Positions 8,824 to 18,550 of a DNA stretch of 64,000 nucleotides are shown piece after piece; position 1 is the first letter of the stretch, and every line of letters starts with the position of its first letter. The DNA comes from Polaribacter sp. (GTDB taxonomy: Bacteria; Bacteroidota; Bacteroidia; Flavobacteriales; Flavobacteriaceae). The translations under genes and the position numbers were made by a program. The stretch covers positions 83,239-147,238 of the forward strand of contig NZ_JAHEHX010000001.1 in assembly GCF_024639685.1 (NCBI RefSeq). Direction: 5' to 3'. The notes under the pieces are model-generated. The model worked only from the letters and a program-made list of their open reading frames with translations. It searched no databases and had not been told where the DNA came from.

Positions 8824-10005
8824 TTAAGTTCTTGTCCAACCTGCACCCCAAGTTGCATAGTCTGCTCCTGTTGCTCCAGCATCTACAGTTAAGAAATCTG
8901 CTTCTGTAAAAGTTTCACCAGTATCGTTTTTCAAGTTAACTGTAACATCTGAAAAGATTACAGAGTTTACATTTAAATCTCCACTTAAAACACCAGCTCC
9001 TGTTGGGTTATCTCCTTGATCTCCATCTAAATCAAAACCTTCTGCAAAACCTTCTAATTTAACATTAGTAAAGATACCTTGAGTACCAGCTCTTAAACGA
9101 ATAGCTTCGTTACCAGTTCCTGAACCTAAACCTACAATAGTTAAGTTAGTAACAGTTGGCTTAGAAAAGTATAAAGGGTTAGAGTTGTTACCTACATCTG
9201 TATTGTAACCATCTGCTTCTATACCTTTATCATGACTTACACCATGCTTTACATAAGCATCTGTAATAGTACCTGTATAACCTTCTGTCCAGTCAATTGA
9301 ATCATCTTGTGAGTTTACAACAGATAAATAAGAAACATTAACTGTACCCCCAAAAAACTCTACACCATCATCAGAACCTTCAAACATTTGAATGTATTCC
9401 ACAACAGTTCCACTTCCTACACCATAAAAAGAAAAACCATTATTTTCTGATTGACCTGATGCTTTACCTCCAGAATATTCAACTCTTACATAACGTAAAA
9501 TTCCTGAGTTATCATCAGCTTCAGAACCTCCATAAGATAAGGTTCCAATTTCAGAAGTTGCAGTTGCACTGCCAGTTATTGAATTCACAGGTGCTTTACC
9601 TAATAAAATTAAACCACCCCAATCACCAGCATTTGGTGTATTTGCATCAGAAGTAAAAATAATTGGCTGAGAAGAAGTACCTTCTGCAATGATTTTACCT
9701 CCTTGAGCTACTGCTAAATAAACATCTGCACCAGTTGCAGCTGCTTCAATTACCATTCCTGCAGGAATTGTTAAAGTAACACCGTCTTCGATAACTGTTG
9801 GCCCTGTTAATTTATACTCGTTTGTACTATCTAAAGTTAAATCTGAAGTTACACTTCCAGATAAACTTACAAATTGACCTTGATTTCCAGAATTACCTCC
9901 ACCATTATCTGGAAGATTAATTACGATGTCTGAAGTACCATCTTCTCCACAAGAAATGAAAAGGGTTGCAGAAATAACGATTGCTAATAAAATTTTGTTT
10001 TTCAT
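8824..10005 (-). CDS. Beta-helix-like outer-membrane/surface lipoprotein linked to a TonB receptor
   Basis: A 393-residue predicted lipoprotein (signal peptide ending FISC, Cys19), followed by a low-complexity Gly/Asn linker (about 33-43). The rest is rich in short beta-strand repeats, with segments such as GGKIIAEGTSSQPIIF, WGGLILLG and GSDDGVEFFGGTVNVSYL, suggesting a right-handed parallel beta-helix. Related proteins in Flavobacteriia are annotated only as hypothetical. It follows the TonB receptor gene (22-base gap, same strand) and probably works with it at the cell surface, perhaps binding a phosphate-containing ligand; that role is inferred from the neighbouring Pit transporter. Confidence 0.7.
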   Translation of the reverse strand: MKNKILLAIVISATLFISCGEDGTSDIVINLPDNGGGNSGNQGQFVSLSGSVTSDLTLDSTNEYKLTGPTVIEDGVTLTIPAGMVIEAAATGADVYLAVAQGGKIIAEGTSSQPIIFTSDANTPNAGDWGGLILLGKAPVNSITGSATATSEIGTLSYGGSEADDNSGILRYVRVEYSGGKASGQSENNGFSFYGVGSGTVVEYIQMFEGSDDGVEFFGGTVNVSYLSVVNSQDDSIDWTEGYTGTITDAYVKHGVSHDKGIEADGYNTDVGNNSNPLYFSKPTVTNLTIVGLGSGTGNEAIRLRAGTQGIFTNVKLEGFAEGFDLDGDQGDNPTGAGVLSGDLNVNSVIFSDVTVNLKNDTGETFTEADFLTVDAGATGADYATWGAGWTRT

Positions 10006-10027
10006 TTTTTAAAGTTTAAGTTTTTAA

Positions 10028-12829
10028 TTAAAATTTATAATTGAAGCCTAAGCTGATGTTGCTACCTCTTTTGTAACCAGATAAAACAATATCTCCTAAA
10101 GGTGTACCTTCTCTAACTCTTTCTATTGAAGGGTCTAAAAGGTTACTTGCACTAAAGTTAATTTCAATATTTTCGCCAATATTATTTTTCCAAACAAAAT
10201 CTAAAGTCGGTACAGATTTTTCTACAATATTACCAATCTGTCCAGATCCTAATGCATCTATTCTGTCAGCAAAATAAGAGAATACTAAAGTGGCTGTTGG
10301 TTTATAATTTTTCCATTTTGTAGGGCTGTAGTTCAAGTTTACATTTACTAAAATTGGAGATGCACCTTGTAATTGGTCTGTAGCTCTATTAAATGAAGTT
10401 GAAAAAGATTGTCCATTAACATTTGCATATAAATCTTGTTCTGTATGCATATATGTTAAGTTGAAACCTGTAGAAAGCTTTGCATTATCATCTTCATCTG
10501 TAATTAAGTTCTTTCTAGCTTCTAATTCTAAACCTAAAATAGTTGCTTTGTCTCCTGTTCTAAAATAACGTTGTACACCAGTTGCATCACTAGCAATTAC
10601 TAAGTTTACAGGATTATTAATTTGTTTACCAAAAGCACTTAAAGACAATACCTCTCCTCTATTGATAAACCATTCATATTTTAAGTCGATATTAAATACA
10701 TCAGAAAATGTTGGGTTATCTAATAAATCTGGATTACCACCAATTCTTTGTGTTACGCCTTCGTAAACAAATGGTGCAACTTCTTTAAATTCTGGTACAG
10801 AAACTGTTTTACTAAAAGTGAAACGTAGATTCTGAGTATCGTTTAAAGCGTATTTTACATTCAATGAAGGCAACCAAAATACTTCCTCTGCTTTTCTAAA
10901 TTTAGGATCATTAGGGTTGATGTTAATTACATCATAACTAATTTCTTGTTTAAAAGATTCTAATCTAATACCAGGTACTACTGTTAATTTTTCATTTACA
11001 TTAACCACACCATTTATAGATGCGCCATTAACATTAAGTGTTCCTGAATATGTATTCTCATTCAAACCTGGTAGGTTAGTTGTACCATAACTTGGTTCTA
11101 TTGCTTTAAATACTTCTGTATTATAAACAACACCAAAATTTTGAATGTTAATGATATCATCTATCCTGTAAGGATCTGCAACTTGTACATGAGGAGTTAA
11201 GAAATCGTATCCATAACGTATGTTTTCAAAATCGCGCATTTTTCTACGTCCACTAAAACCATAGTTTAAACTAAAGTTATCTGAAATAGTTTGTTCTAAA
11301 TTAAGTCTACTATTAAATTCTGAATCAATAATTTTTTGAAAATATCTTTGGTTATCAAACACAATATTGTTGTAGAAAGATGCATTTGTTGTAGGATCAT
11401 CATCTAACGAAAATTGATAATTCTCTAAACTCATTCTTCTTCTGTCTGGCTCATGAGAGAAAACATTGTTAAAACCAATTCCCCAAGTTAATTTAAACTC
11501 TGGATCTTCATCTGTAGCATTATAAAAATCATACTCACCTGTAAGTTGATTTACAAAAATTAAATCTTGATTAAACTGAACGTTTAATTGAAAGAAACCT
11601 TGGTCTGTATCTAAAATAGCATCTCTATTTTCTCCTAAACCATTTACACCAAAATAACCAACTTGATCTGATGAACTGTTTAAGAAGATAGAAGTGTATT
11701 TTATTTGATGATCATCATTTATTTTATAAAGTGCATTACCCATTACAGTTGTAGCTGTAGTATATTCATACTCTTGAGCAGTTGGGTATCTTACCTTAAA
11801 CACATTTGTAAAGTCTACTGCTGGCCCTTCTCTATATTCATAACCGTTTTGAAAAGATGCTGTAGCATATAAACTTAAACGAGAATCGTCTCCAAAATCG
11901 AAAGACTTACCACCACTTAAACCTATGTTTAAGTTAATTGGCTCACCTCCATTTTCTGGATCTATACCGTGAGATAAAACCTGTGCAAATGGTTTGTGCT
12001 CATACCTTCTATAAAAACCAACGTGACCTGATCCTTTTGTTTTCTTAAAATCTTCTCCAGCAGCTCTCGTGTTAACTCCTGTACCTACAGAAACATCGAA
12101 AAAACCATCTCCTTTGTATTCTTTAGATACAATATTTACATTACCTGCAGCAAAATCTCCATAAAATTCTGGTGAATATGCTTTACTAATAGAAACACTT
12201 TGTATTACTTCTGATTGAAATAAATTTAAATCGATGTTCTTTTTGTTAACATCGTTAGAAGGTAAAGACAAACCATTCATTGTTGTATTTAAATATCTAT
12301 CTCCTAAACCACGAACATAAACGTTACTAGAACCTTCTTGTTTAGAAACACCAGATATTTTTGATACTGCACCTGCAGCATCACTTACTCCTTGTTTTGC
12401 TAACTCTTGAGAACCAATACTTTCTTTTATTACTGTGGCTTTCTTTTGCTCTAATAATAAAGCATTAGCATTATCTTTTTTAGTTGTTGCTCTAATTACT
12501 ACATCATCTAAAGCAACTCCCTCTTCTGCAGACATTACTTGATTAATAGTTACTGTTTCATTTGCTGCTATTGTAAAAGGTTTTTCTACAGCTTTATATC
12601 CTAAAAAACTAAAAACCACAATGTGACTACCTGCAGGAACAGATAATGTAAAGTTCCCATCAAAATCTGTTGTTGTACCAATAGTAGTACCTTTAATTAT
12701 AACATTTGCAAAAGGTAAAGGTTCATTGTTAGTTTCTTTATCTGTTAATAAACCCTTTAAAGTACCCTTATCTTGAGCATTTACAAATTGGCTTAAACAT
12801 AGTAAAGTTATAAATAGTAATTTCTTCAT
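10028..12829 (-). CDS. TonB-dependent receptor with carboxypeptidase-regulatory-like N-terminus (putative phosphate-related)
   Basis: A 933-residue outer-membrane active transporter. Order: signal peptide (about 1-18), carboxypeptidase-regulatory-like beta-sandwich (about 22-105, with GTTIGTTTDFDGNFTL), a plug domain (about 130-235, including YVRGLGDRYLNTTMNG), then a 22-strand barrel ending in NISLGFNYKF, with the aromatic C-terminal residue typical of barrel proteins. No SusD-like gene is next to it; instead a beta-helix-like lipoprotein follows. Divergent to a phosphate transporter, with 11-bp-phased repeats in between, it may be a phosphate-starvation-induced receptor. The receptor family is certain, the substrate is not. 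Confidence 0.88.
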   Translation of the reverse strand: MKKLLFITLLCLSQFVNAQDKGTLKGLLTDKETNNEPLPFANVIIKGTTIGTTTDFDGNFTLSVPAGSHIVVFSFLGYKAVEKPFTIAANETVTINQVMSAEEGVALDDVVIRATTKKDNANALLLEQKKATVIKESIGSQELAKQGVSDAAGAVSKISGVSKQEGSSNVYVRGLGDRYLNTTMNGLSLPSNDVNKKNIDLNLFQSEVIQSVSISKAYSPEFYGDFAAGNVNIVSKEYKGDGFFDVSVGTGVNTRAAGEDFKKTKGSGHVGFYRRYEHKPFAQVLSHGIDPENGGEPINLNIGLSGGKSFDFGDDSRLSLYATASFQNGYEYREGPAVDFTNVFKVRYPTAQEYEYTTATTVMGNALYKINDDHQIKYTSIFLNSSSDQVGYFGVNGLGENRDAILDTDQGFFQLNVQFNQDLIFVNQLTGEYDFYNATDEDPEFKLTWGIGFNNVFSHEPDRRRMSLENYQFSLDDDPTTNASFYNNIVFDNQRYFQKIIDSEFNSRLNLEQTISDNFSLNYGFSGRRKMRDFENIRYGYDFLTPHVQVADPYRIDDIINIQNFGVVYNTEVFKAIEPSYGTTNLPGLNENTYSGTLNVNGASINGVVNVNEKLTVVPGIRLESFKQEISYDVININPNDPKFRKAEEVFWLPSLNVKYALNDTQNLRFTFSKTVSVPEFKEVAPFVYEGVTQRIGGNPDLLDNPTFSDVFNIDLKYEWFINRGEVLSLSAFGKQINNPVNLVIASDATGVQRYFRTGDKATILGLELEARKNLITDEDDNAKLSTGFNLTYMHTEQDLYANVNGQSFSTSFNRATDQLQGASPILVNVNLNYSPTKWKNYKPTATLVFSYFADRIDALGSGQIGNIVEKSVPTLDFVWKNNIGENIEINFSASNLLDPSIERVREGTPLGDIVLSGYKRGSNISLGFNYKF

Positions 12830-12852
12830 TTCTTGTAAATAAATTTTCGTTG

Positions 12853-12931
12853 CAAATGTACCTTCATATCTGTAAATTGATTGTTAGGAATAAATTATGG
12901 TTGAGTTAAAAACCTGTTAAGCAAACGTTAA
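12853..12931 (-). promoter_or_regulatory. Putative Pho-box array and promoter of the TonB receptor
   Basis: On the plus strand GTTAA occurs at 12905, 12916 and 12927, exactly 11 bp apart (TTAAC on the coding minus strand). Degenerate copies continue in phase at 12883 (GTTAG) and 12872 (GTAAA). A -7 element TACATTTG lies at 12860-12853 with no clear -33 TTG, as expected for an activator-dependent promoter. Direct repeats with an 11-bp period are the hallmark of PhoB/PhoP boxes; the half-site TTAAC(A) resembles the Bacillus PhoP one. Binding is inferred. Confidence 0.45.
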
Positions 12932-13028
12932 TGAAGAAATTAATATTGATCTATTTTTAAAACTCTTAAAACCTTAGTGTTACAAATAAAAATGATAAAT
13001 TTACCCCTATAATTTGGGCATAAATTTC

Positions 13029-13073
13029 ATAACATTAAGATAACATTATCAACTTGTTGTGTATTTAACTTTG
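13029..13073 (+). promoter_or_regulatory. Putative Pho box and promoter of the Pit transporter
   Basis: A perfect 9-bp direct repeat ATAACATTA stands at 13029-13037 and 13040-13048, again with an 11-bp period. Seventeen bases later the -7 element TAACTTTG occurs at 13066-13073, and the gene starts at 13100. No TTG is found at the expected -33 position, so the repeats may replace it. Confidence 0.45.
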
Positions 13074-13099
13074 CTACCATATAAAAATAGTCGCCAAAA

Positions 13100-15346
13100 A
13101 TGGGAGATCCTTATGTGTTAATGCTAGTTGCTTTAGCAGCTTTAGCTATTGTAGATTTAGTAGTAGGTGTTAGTAATGATGCTGTAAATTTTTTAAATTC
13201 TGCCATTGGTTCTAAAGCAATATCTGTTAGAAATATAATGATTATTGCAAGTGTTGGAGTATTCTTTGGTGCAATTTCATCTAGTGGCATGATGGAAGTT
13301 GCTAGAAAAGGAATCTTTAACCCAAGCATGTTTGTCTTTCAGGATGTAATGTTCATTTTCATGGCAGTAATGATTACGGATATACTGCTTTTAGATCTTT
13401 TTAACTCTCTTGGTATGCCAACTTCTACAACAGTTTCTATTGTATTTGAGTTATTAGGATCTGCAGTAGTAATTGCTTTTATTAAAATAATGGAAAATGA
13501 TGCCGAAAGCTTTAGTGCAATTTGGAAATATATTAATTATGATACTGCAACAGATATTATTTTAGGAATACTGCTTTCTGTAGTAGTTGCTTTTAGTGTT
13601 GGCGCAATTGTTCAATACTTCTCAAGACTAATATACTCTTTCGATTTCTCAAAAAGACCTATCTACATTAATTCTTTATTTGGTGGTTTTGCAATTACAG
13701 CTATCACCTACTTTATCATTATAAAAGGGCTTAAAGGGACAGAGTTTTATGGAAACATTGCTCCAATTATGGAAGGCAATACTTTAAATACCATATTAAT
13801 AAGTTTTATTCTATGGACAGTTATATCTTTTCTACTCTCCAAATTTTTTAAACTAAATATTTTAGTTTTAATTATTGGTGTTGGAACGTTTTCTTTAGCT
13901 ATGGCCTTTGCAGGAAACGATTTAGTGAATTTTATTGGTGTTCCAATTGCTGCTTTAAATTCTTATGAAACATGGAGTGTTTCTGGGGTAAGTGCAGAAG
14001 CCTTTTCAATGGCTAGTTTAGCTGCTAAGGTAAAATCTAATGTTTGGCTTTTACTCATAGCAGGTTTAATTATGGTAATAACATTATGGACATCATCAAA
14101 AGCAAAATCTGTTATTGAAACAGGAATAAACTTATCTAGGCAAGGTGAAGGTCATGAAAAATTTCAACCCAATAATGTATCTAGGGTTGTGGTAAGAACT
14201 GCTATGTTTTTAAATGTAGGTATCAATTATATTATCCCAAAGAAAACGAAAGCTTTTATAGATGCTAAGTTCGAAAAGCCTTCTTTAAAATTACCTAACG
14301 ACAAAACAAAAGAAATGCCTGCTTTTGATTTAGTAAGAGCATCAGTAAATTTAGTAATGGCTAGTGTTTTAATTTCTATAGCAACATCTATGAAATTACC
14401 TTTATCTACAACTTACGTTACATTTATGGTAGCAATGGGTACATCTTTGGCAGATAGAGCTTGGGGTCGTGAAAGTGCAGTTTATAGAGTTGCAGGAGTT
14501 TTAAATGTAATTGGTGGTTGGTTTTTAACTGCAATTGTAGCGTTTATTGCTGCAGGTATTGTAGCCTACCTTATTCATTTACATATAATTTTTATTCCAA
14601 TACTTTTAATAATCGTTGCTGTATTGATAACAAAAAACTCAATAGCTCACAGAAAAAAAACACAAGAAATAAAACGAAAAACATATATAGAAAGATCTGA
14701 ACTCATTACAATAAACGGTGTAATAGAGGAGAGTTCTGGGCATGTTTCTGAAGTAGCTACTAGAATAGATAAATTATATACCAATGTAGTAAATGACTTG
14801 GCTAATCATGATTTAAATAAACTTAGGAAAACTGATAAGCATGTAGAAAAGCTAAATGATGAGATAGACGATTTAAAAGATAACGTTTTTTATTTTATAA
14901 AGTCTTTAGATGAGACCTCTGTAAACGCAAGTAAATTTTACATATCTATTTTAGATTATTTACAAGATGCTGGACAGTCTATTAGCTACATTTCTAGAGC
15001 TAGTTTTAAACACGTTAATAATAACCACAAAAACTTAAAAAAAGGACAGGTTAAGGATTTAAAAACTACAAATAATGAATTAACAGATATTTTAGAAAAT
15101 GTATCTAAAATATTTAATGAACGAAAATTTGACGATTTAAACCAACTTTTAATTCAAAAAAGAGAATTAATCAAAAACGTATCTTTATCTATAGAAAAAC
15201 AAGTGGCTAGAATTAGAACAGATGAGACAAGTCCTAAAAATACTACACTTTATTTTAGTATTCTATTAGAGACAAAAGATTTAATGAAGGCTCTTATGAA
15301 CTTATTAGAAACTTACGAAGAGTTTTATTTAAGTACTAAAGCTTAA
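13100..15346 (+). CDS. Pit-family inorganic phosphate transporter with PhoU-like C-terminal domain
   Basis: A 748-residue inner-membrane phosphate/cation symporter. The two Pit signature repeats are visible: GVSNDAVNFLN near residues 23-33 and AGNDLVNFIGVP near 273-284. About 10-12 membrane segments extend to about residue 520, and the last 200 residues are soluble and helical (from about 540, SGHVSEVATRIDKLY), resembling a PhoU-like domain. E. coli Pit proteins are about 500 residues; the long form is typical of Bacteroidota. It stands alone, divergent from the TonB receptor/lipoprotein pair, and would carry phosphate across the inner membrane. Confidence 0.92.
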   Translation: MGDPYVLMLVALAALAIVDLVVGVSNDAVNFLNSAIGSKAISVRNIMIIASVGVFFGAISSSGMMEVARKGIFNPSMFVFQDVMFIFMAVMITDILLLDLFNSLGMPTSTTVSIVFELLGSAVVIAFIKIMENDAESFSAIWKYINYDTATDIILGILLSVVVAFSVGAIVQYFSRLIYSFDFSKRPIYINSLFGGFAITAITYFIIIKGLKGTEFYGNIAPIMEGNTLNTILISFILWTVISFLLSKFFKLNILVLIIGVGTFSLAMAFAGNDLVNFIGVPIAALNSYETWSVSGVSAEAFSMASLAAKVKSNVWLLLIAGLIMVITLWTSSKAKSVIETGINLSRQGEGHEKFQPNNVSRVVVRTAMFLNVGINYIIPKKTKAFIDAKFEKPSLKLPNDKTKEMPAFDLVRASVNLVMASVLISIATSMKLPLSTTYVTFMVAMGTSLADRAWGRESAVYRVAGVLNVIGGWFLTAIVAFIAAGIVAYLIHLHIIFIPILLIIVAVLITKNSIAHRKKTQEIKRKTYIERSELITINGVIEESSGHVSEVATRIDKLYTNVVNDLANHDLNKLRKTDKHVEKLNDEIDDLKDNVFYFIKSLDETSVNASKFYISILDYLQDAGQSISYISRASFKHVNNNHKNLKKGQVKDLKTTNNELTDILENVSKIFNERKFDDLNQLLIQKRELIKNVSLSIEKQVARIRTDETSPKNTTLYFSILLETKDLMKALMNLLETYEEFYLSTKA

Positions 15347-15350
15347 AAGA

Positions 15351-17153
15351 TTATTTTGATTTTGAATGGTAATAACTATGTACTTTAACTGCCCTAGAGT
15401 TACCTAAAACCGCTTTTAACTCCTCTAAACTAGCCTCTTTTACACGCTTTGCGGACTTAAATTTACGTAATAAAGTTGTAATGGTCTGTTTACCAACATT
15501 AGGTATACTTTCTAACTCACTTTGTATAGCACTTTTACTACGTTTATTTCTATGAAAGGTAATTCCGAATCTGTGTGCCTCATTTCTTAAAAACTGTGTG
15601 ATTTTTAAGGTTTCTGATTTTTTATCTAAATATAAAGGTATAGGATCGTCTGGATAATAAATTTCTTCTAAACGCTTAGCAATTCCAATAATTGCTATTT
15701 TACCTCGTAACCCTAAAACTTCTAAACTCTTTATCGCAGAAGATAATTGCCCTTTTCCACCATCTACAATTATAAGTTGTGGTAAAGACTCGCCTTCTGC
15801 AAGCAATCTTTTGTACCTTCTAAAAACAACTTCTTCCATAGATGCAAAATCATCTGGGCCAACAACTGTTTTTATATTGTAATGTCTGTATTCTTTTTTA
15901 CTTGGCTTTCCATCTCTAAAAACCACACAGGCAGCTACAGGATTAGTACCTTGTATGTTAGAATTATCAAAACACTCAATATGCCTTGGCTCCTCTGGAA
16001 GTCGTAAATCTGTCTTCATTTGAGTCATAATTCTTTTTACATGCCTATCAGGATCTACAATCTTTATCTGTTTTAACTGCTCTAACTTATAGTATTTTGC
16101 GTTTCTTTCAGACAATTCTATAATCCTTTTTTTATCGCCTACTTTTGGTATAGTAACTTTAACATCTTCACCAATACTTACTTGAAAAGGAACGTATATT
16201 TCTGGTGATGTTGAGTTGTATCTTTGCCTGATTTCAAAAATAAAAAGTTCTAATAACTCCTTATCAGACTCTTCTAATTTTTTCTTTATTTCTGTAGTAT
16301 GAGATTGTATAATAGAACCATTTGCAATCTTTATAAAGTTAGCATAAGCATGTGTTTCATCTGATATAATGAAAAAAACATCCACATTATTTATAGATGG
16401 ATTTACAATAGTACTTTTTGCTTGATAATTGCTAAGTCTATCGAGCTTTTCTTTAATTCTTTGTGCTTTTTCAAACTCCATTTTTTCTGCAAAACTCATC
16501 ATTAAAGAATTCAGTCTTTCTAGACTTTCCTTAAAGTTTCCTTTAATAATATTCCGAATCTCTTTTATGGAATTGTTGTAATGTTGTTCAGTTTCCAAAA
16601 CTTCACATGGACCTAAACAGTTGCCTAAATGATATTCTAAACAGACTTTATATTTAGACATGTTTATTTTTTCTCTACTTAAATCATACTTACAGGTTCT
16701 AAGTGTGTACAATTCTTTTATGAGCTCTAAAAGGGCTTTAATAGTTCTTACAGATGTGTAAGGCCCATAATACTCAGAGCCGTCTTTAATAACTCTTCTT
16801 GTCATAAAAACTCTTGGAAAACGCTCTTTTTTGATACAAATCCAAGGATACGTTTTATCATCCTTTAAAAGCACATTGTACTTAGGTTTGTATTTTTTTA
16901 TAAGGTTGTTTTCTAATAAAAGCGCATCCGTTTCGGTATTAACAACTATATGCTTAATGGTTCTAATGTTTTTTACTAAAACTCGAGTTTTTCCATTATC
17001 GTGGTTTTTTGTAAAATAAGAAGATACCCGTTTCTTTAAATTTTTCGCTTTACCAACATAAATCAGTTTTTCTTCTTTATCAAAATATTGATAAACTCCT
17101 GGAGAGGAAGGCAGTGTTTTAATTTGAAGTGATAAAGAAGAATCCATACACAA
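15351..17153 (-). CDS. uvrC: Excinuclease ABC subunit C
   Basis: Nuclease subunit of UvrABC nucleotide excision repair, making the incisions on both sides of DNA lesions. The 600-residue length is normal. Domains in order: GIY-YIG nuclease (about 12-90, with GVYQYFDKEEKLIYVGKAK), a cysteine-containing region near 160-185, UVR motif (about 200-235), RNase H-like endonuclease (about 380-540, including IECFDNSNIQGT and LIIVDGGKGQL), and C-terminal helix-hairpin-helix. The second ATG (17147, MDSSLSLQIK) is an equally good start. It runs convergently into the Pit gene with a gap of only four bases. Confidence 0.96.
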   Translation of the reverse strand: MCMDSSLSLQIKTLPSSPGVYQYFDKEEKLIYVGKAKNLKKRVSSYFTKNHDNGKTRVLVKNIRTIKHIVVNTETDALLLENNLIKKYKPKYNVLLKDDKTYPWICIKKERFPRVFMTRRVIKDGSEYYGPYTSVRTIKALLELIKELYTLRTCKYDLSREKINMSKYKVCLEYHLGNCLGPCEVLETEQHYNNSIKEIRNIIKGNFKESLERLNSLMMSFAEKMEFEKAQRIKEKLDRLSNYQAKSTIVNPSINNVDVFFIISDETHAYANFIKIANGSIIQSHTTEIKKKLEESDKELLELFIFEIRQRYNSTSPEIYVPFQVSIGEDVKVTIPKVGDKKRIIELSERNAKYYKLEQLKQIKIVDPDRHVKRIMTQMKTDLRLPEEPRHIECFDNSNIQGTNPVAACVVFRDGKPSKKEYRHYNIKTVVGPDDFASMEEVVFRRYKRLLAEGESLPQLIIVDGGKGQLSSAIKSLEVLGLRGKIAIIGIAKRLEEIYYPDDPIPLYLDKKSETLKITQFLRNEAHRFGITFHRNKRSKSAIQSELESIPNVGKQTITTLLRKFKSAKRVKEASLEELKAVLGNSRAVKVHSYYHSKSK

Positions 17154-17233
17154 AAATAAGTTTTATGTAGAATTAAATACACACATTCGGTTTTTTATTT
17201 GCTAGTAAGCTAAGGAGAAAGTAAAAATCCATT

Positions 17234-17863
17234 TTAAGCTCCTGTTGTGCCTGTGTCTTTCTTTTCCTCTTTAGGAAAAGCTTGTTTACTAAAAATGAAT
17301 AGCAAAACTACCCCAATAGTTATGTAGGAATCTGCAGGGTTAAAAATATATTGAAAGAAGGTATACATTTCTCCTCCAATAAAAGGAATCCAGTCAGGTA
17401 AAACACCCTCCCAGATAGGAAAATAAAACATATCTACTACCTTACCGTAAAAAAGTGCTCCGTTTGTTGTTTCTGGGAAAAGAGCAGCAACGCTGTGTTT
17501 CGGGTGGTTAAACAATACTCCATAAAATATTGAATCAATAATATTACCTACAGCACCAGAGAAAATTAATGAAATACCAATAATTACTGCATTGTGTACT
17601 TTTCTTTTAATATTACCCGACAGCCAATATATAATAGCTACGACTGCAACAATTCTGAATATTGTTAAAAAGAGCTTCCCTGCCTTCCCGCCAAATTCAA
17701 AACCCATAGCCATTCCATTATTTTCTACAAAGTGTATTCTAAACCAATCAAAAATCAAAACCTCTTCACCAAGAACAAAATGAGTTTTTACATAGATCTT
17801 AATCACCTGATCTAATACAATTGAAATTAAAATTGTAAGGATAGCTAGCGCTTTTTTAGACAT
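17234..17863 (-). CDS. lspA: Lipoprotein signal peptidase (signal peptidase II)
   Basis: Inner-membrane aspartic protease that cleaves prolipoproteins before the acylated cysteine. 209 residues, longer than the about 165 of E. coli because of an insert near 115-150, as usual in Bacteroidota. Four hydrophobic segments are present; the catalytic aspartates sit in GNIIDSIFYG (near 105-114) and FNPADSYITIG (near 174-184), and the FVENNGMAMG signature is near residues 50-59. It serves the several lipoproteins in this window, among others. Confidence 0.95.
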   Translation of the reverse strand: MSKKALAILTILISIVLDQVIKIYVKTHFVLGEEVLIFDWFRIHFVENNGMAMGFEFGGKAGKLFLTIFRIVAVVAIIYWLSGNIKRKVHNAVIIGISLIFSGAVGNIIDSIFYGVLFNHPKHSVAALFPETTNGALFYGKVVDMFYFPIWEGVLPDWIPFIGGEMYTFFQYIFNPADSYITIGVVLLFIFSKQAFPKEEKKDTGTTGA

Positions 17864-17905
17864 TTTTTTTATTTTAAAGTCACAAAAATAGTGATATTAT
17901 TATTT

Positions 17906-18550
17906 TTATTGAGTAGTTAAGAAAATATTAGCTTTTAATGAGATGATTGTGTTTTGTTCTTGTAAAGATTTTATAGAATTTAAATATTCTTTTTCTTTAA
18001 GAACATTATCAACCAAAATTTTACCAGATTTAGAGGTAACATTAATATTTGTTTCTTTTACAGTTGCATATACATTTCCTGAATAGAGCTTTAAAAGTAA
18101 ATTAGCTTGTACTTTATTTAACCTTACTATTCCATTGTCTATATAAATAGCCAAATCATTTAATAAACTTTTTGTGTCTATATCTACATTTTCGCCAAAA
18201 ACATACACTTTTTTCCCTTTAGGTACTTTTACAATGGCTGTTGCTCTTTGTAACCGTTTAGTAATAAACTTTCTAAAAATGACCTCTCTTGTTTCTGTAC
18301 CTTCAAAATCGAAACCAATAGCAACTTTTTTAGCATCTGCATCAATTTTAATTAATTGCTCATCATAACTTTTGGCTTCTAAAACAACTTCTAGAAAACC
18401 GTTAGATGAATTTTCTAAAATGATATTATCTAAACCTTTGGTGTAAATATTTATTTCTGATGCATTTGTTTGCAAACTTTTCATCACTTTTTTCTGCGAA
18501 AAAATCGCAGTAGAAAAACAAATACAAATAAGAATTAAATATTTTTTCAT
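17906..18550 (-). CDS. Secreted protein of unknown function (DUF4097-like)
   Basis: A 214-residue protein with a signal peptide (about 1-18, ending AIFSQ). The remainder is beta-rich with regularly spaced short strands (IYTKGLDNIILENSSNG, KKVYVFGENVDID, KLYSGNVYATVKETNINV), in the manner of adhesin-like DUF4097 or head-GIN proteins, but I do not recognise a precise family. The ATG abuts the T-run of the preceding dksA-like terminator, so this gene either has its own promoter inside the DksA 3' region or relies on read-through. It lies upstream of lspA with a 42-base gap. Confidence 0.6.
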   Translation of the reverse strand: MKKYLILICICFSTAIFSQKKVMKSLQTNASEINIYTKGLDNIILENSSNGFLEVVLEAKSYDEQLIKIDADAKKVAIGFDFEGTETREVIFRKFITKRLQRATAIVKVPKGKKVYVFGENVDIDTKSLLNDLAIYIDNGIVRLNKVQANLLLKLYSGNVYATVKETNINVTSKSGKILVDNVLKEKEYLNSIKSLQEQNTIISLKANIFLTTQ

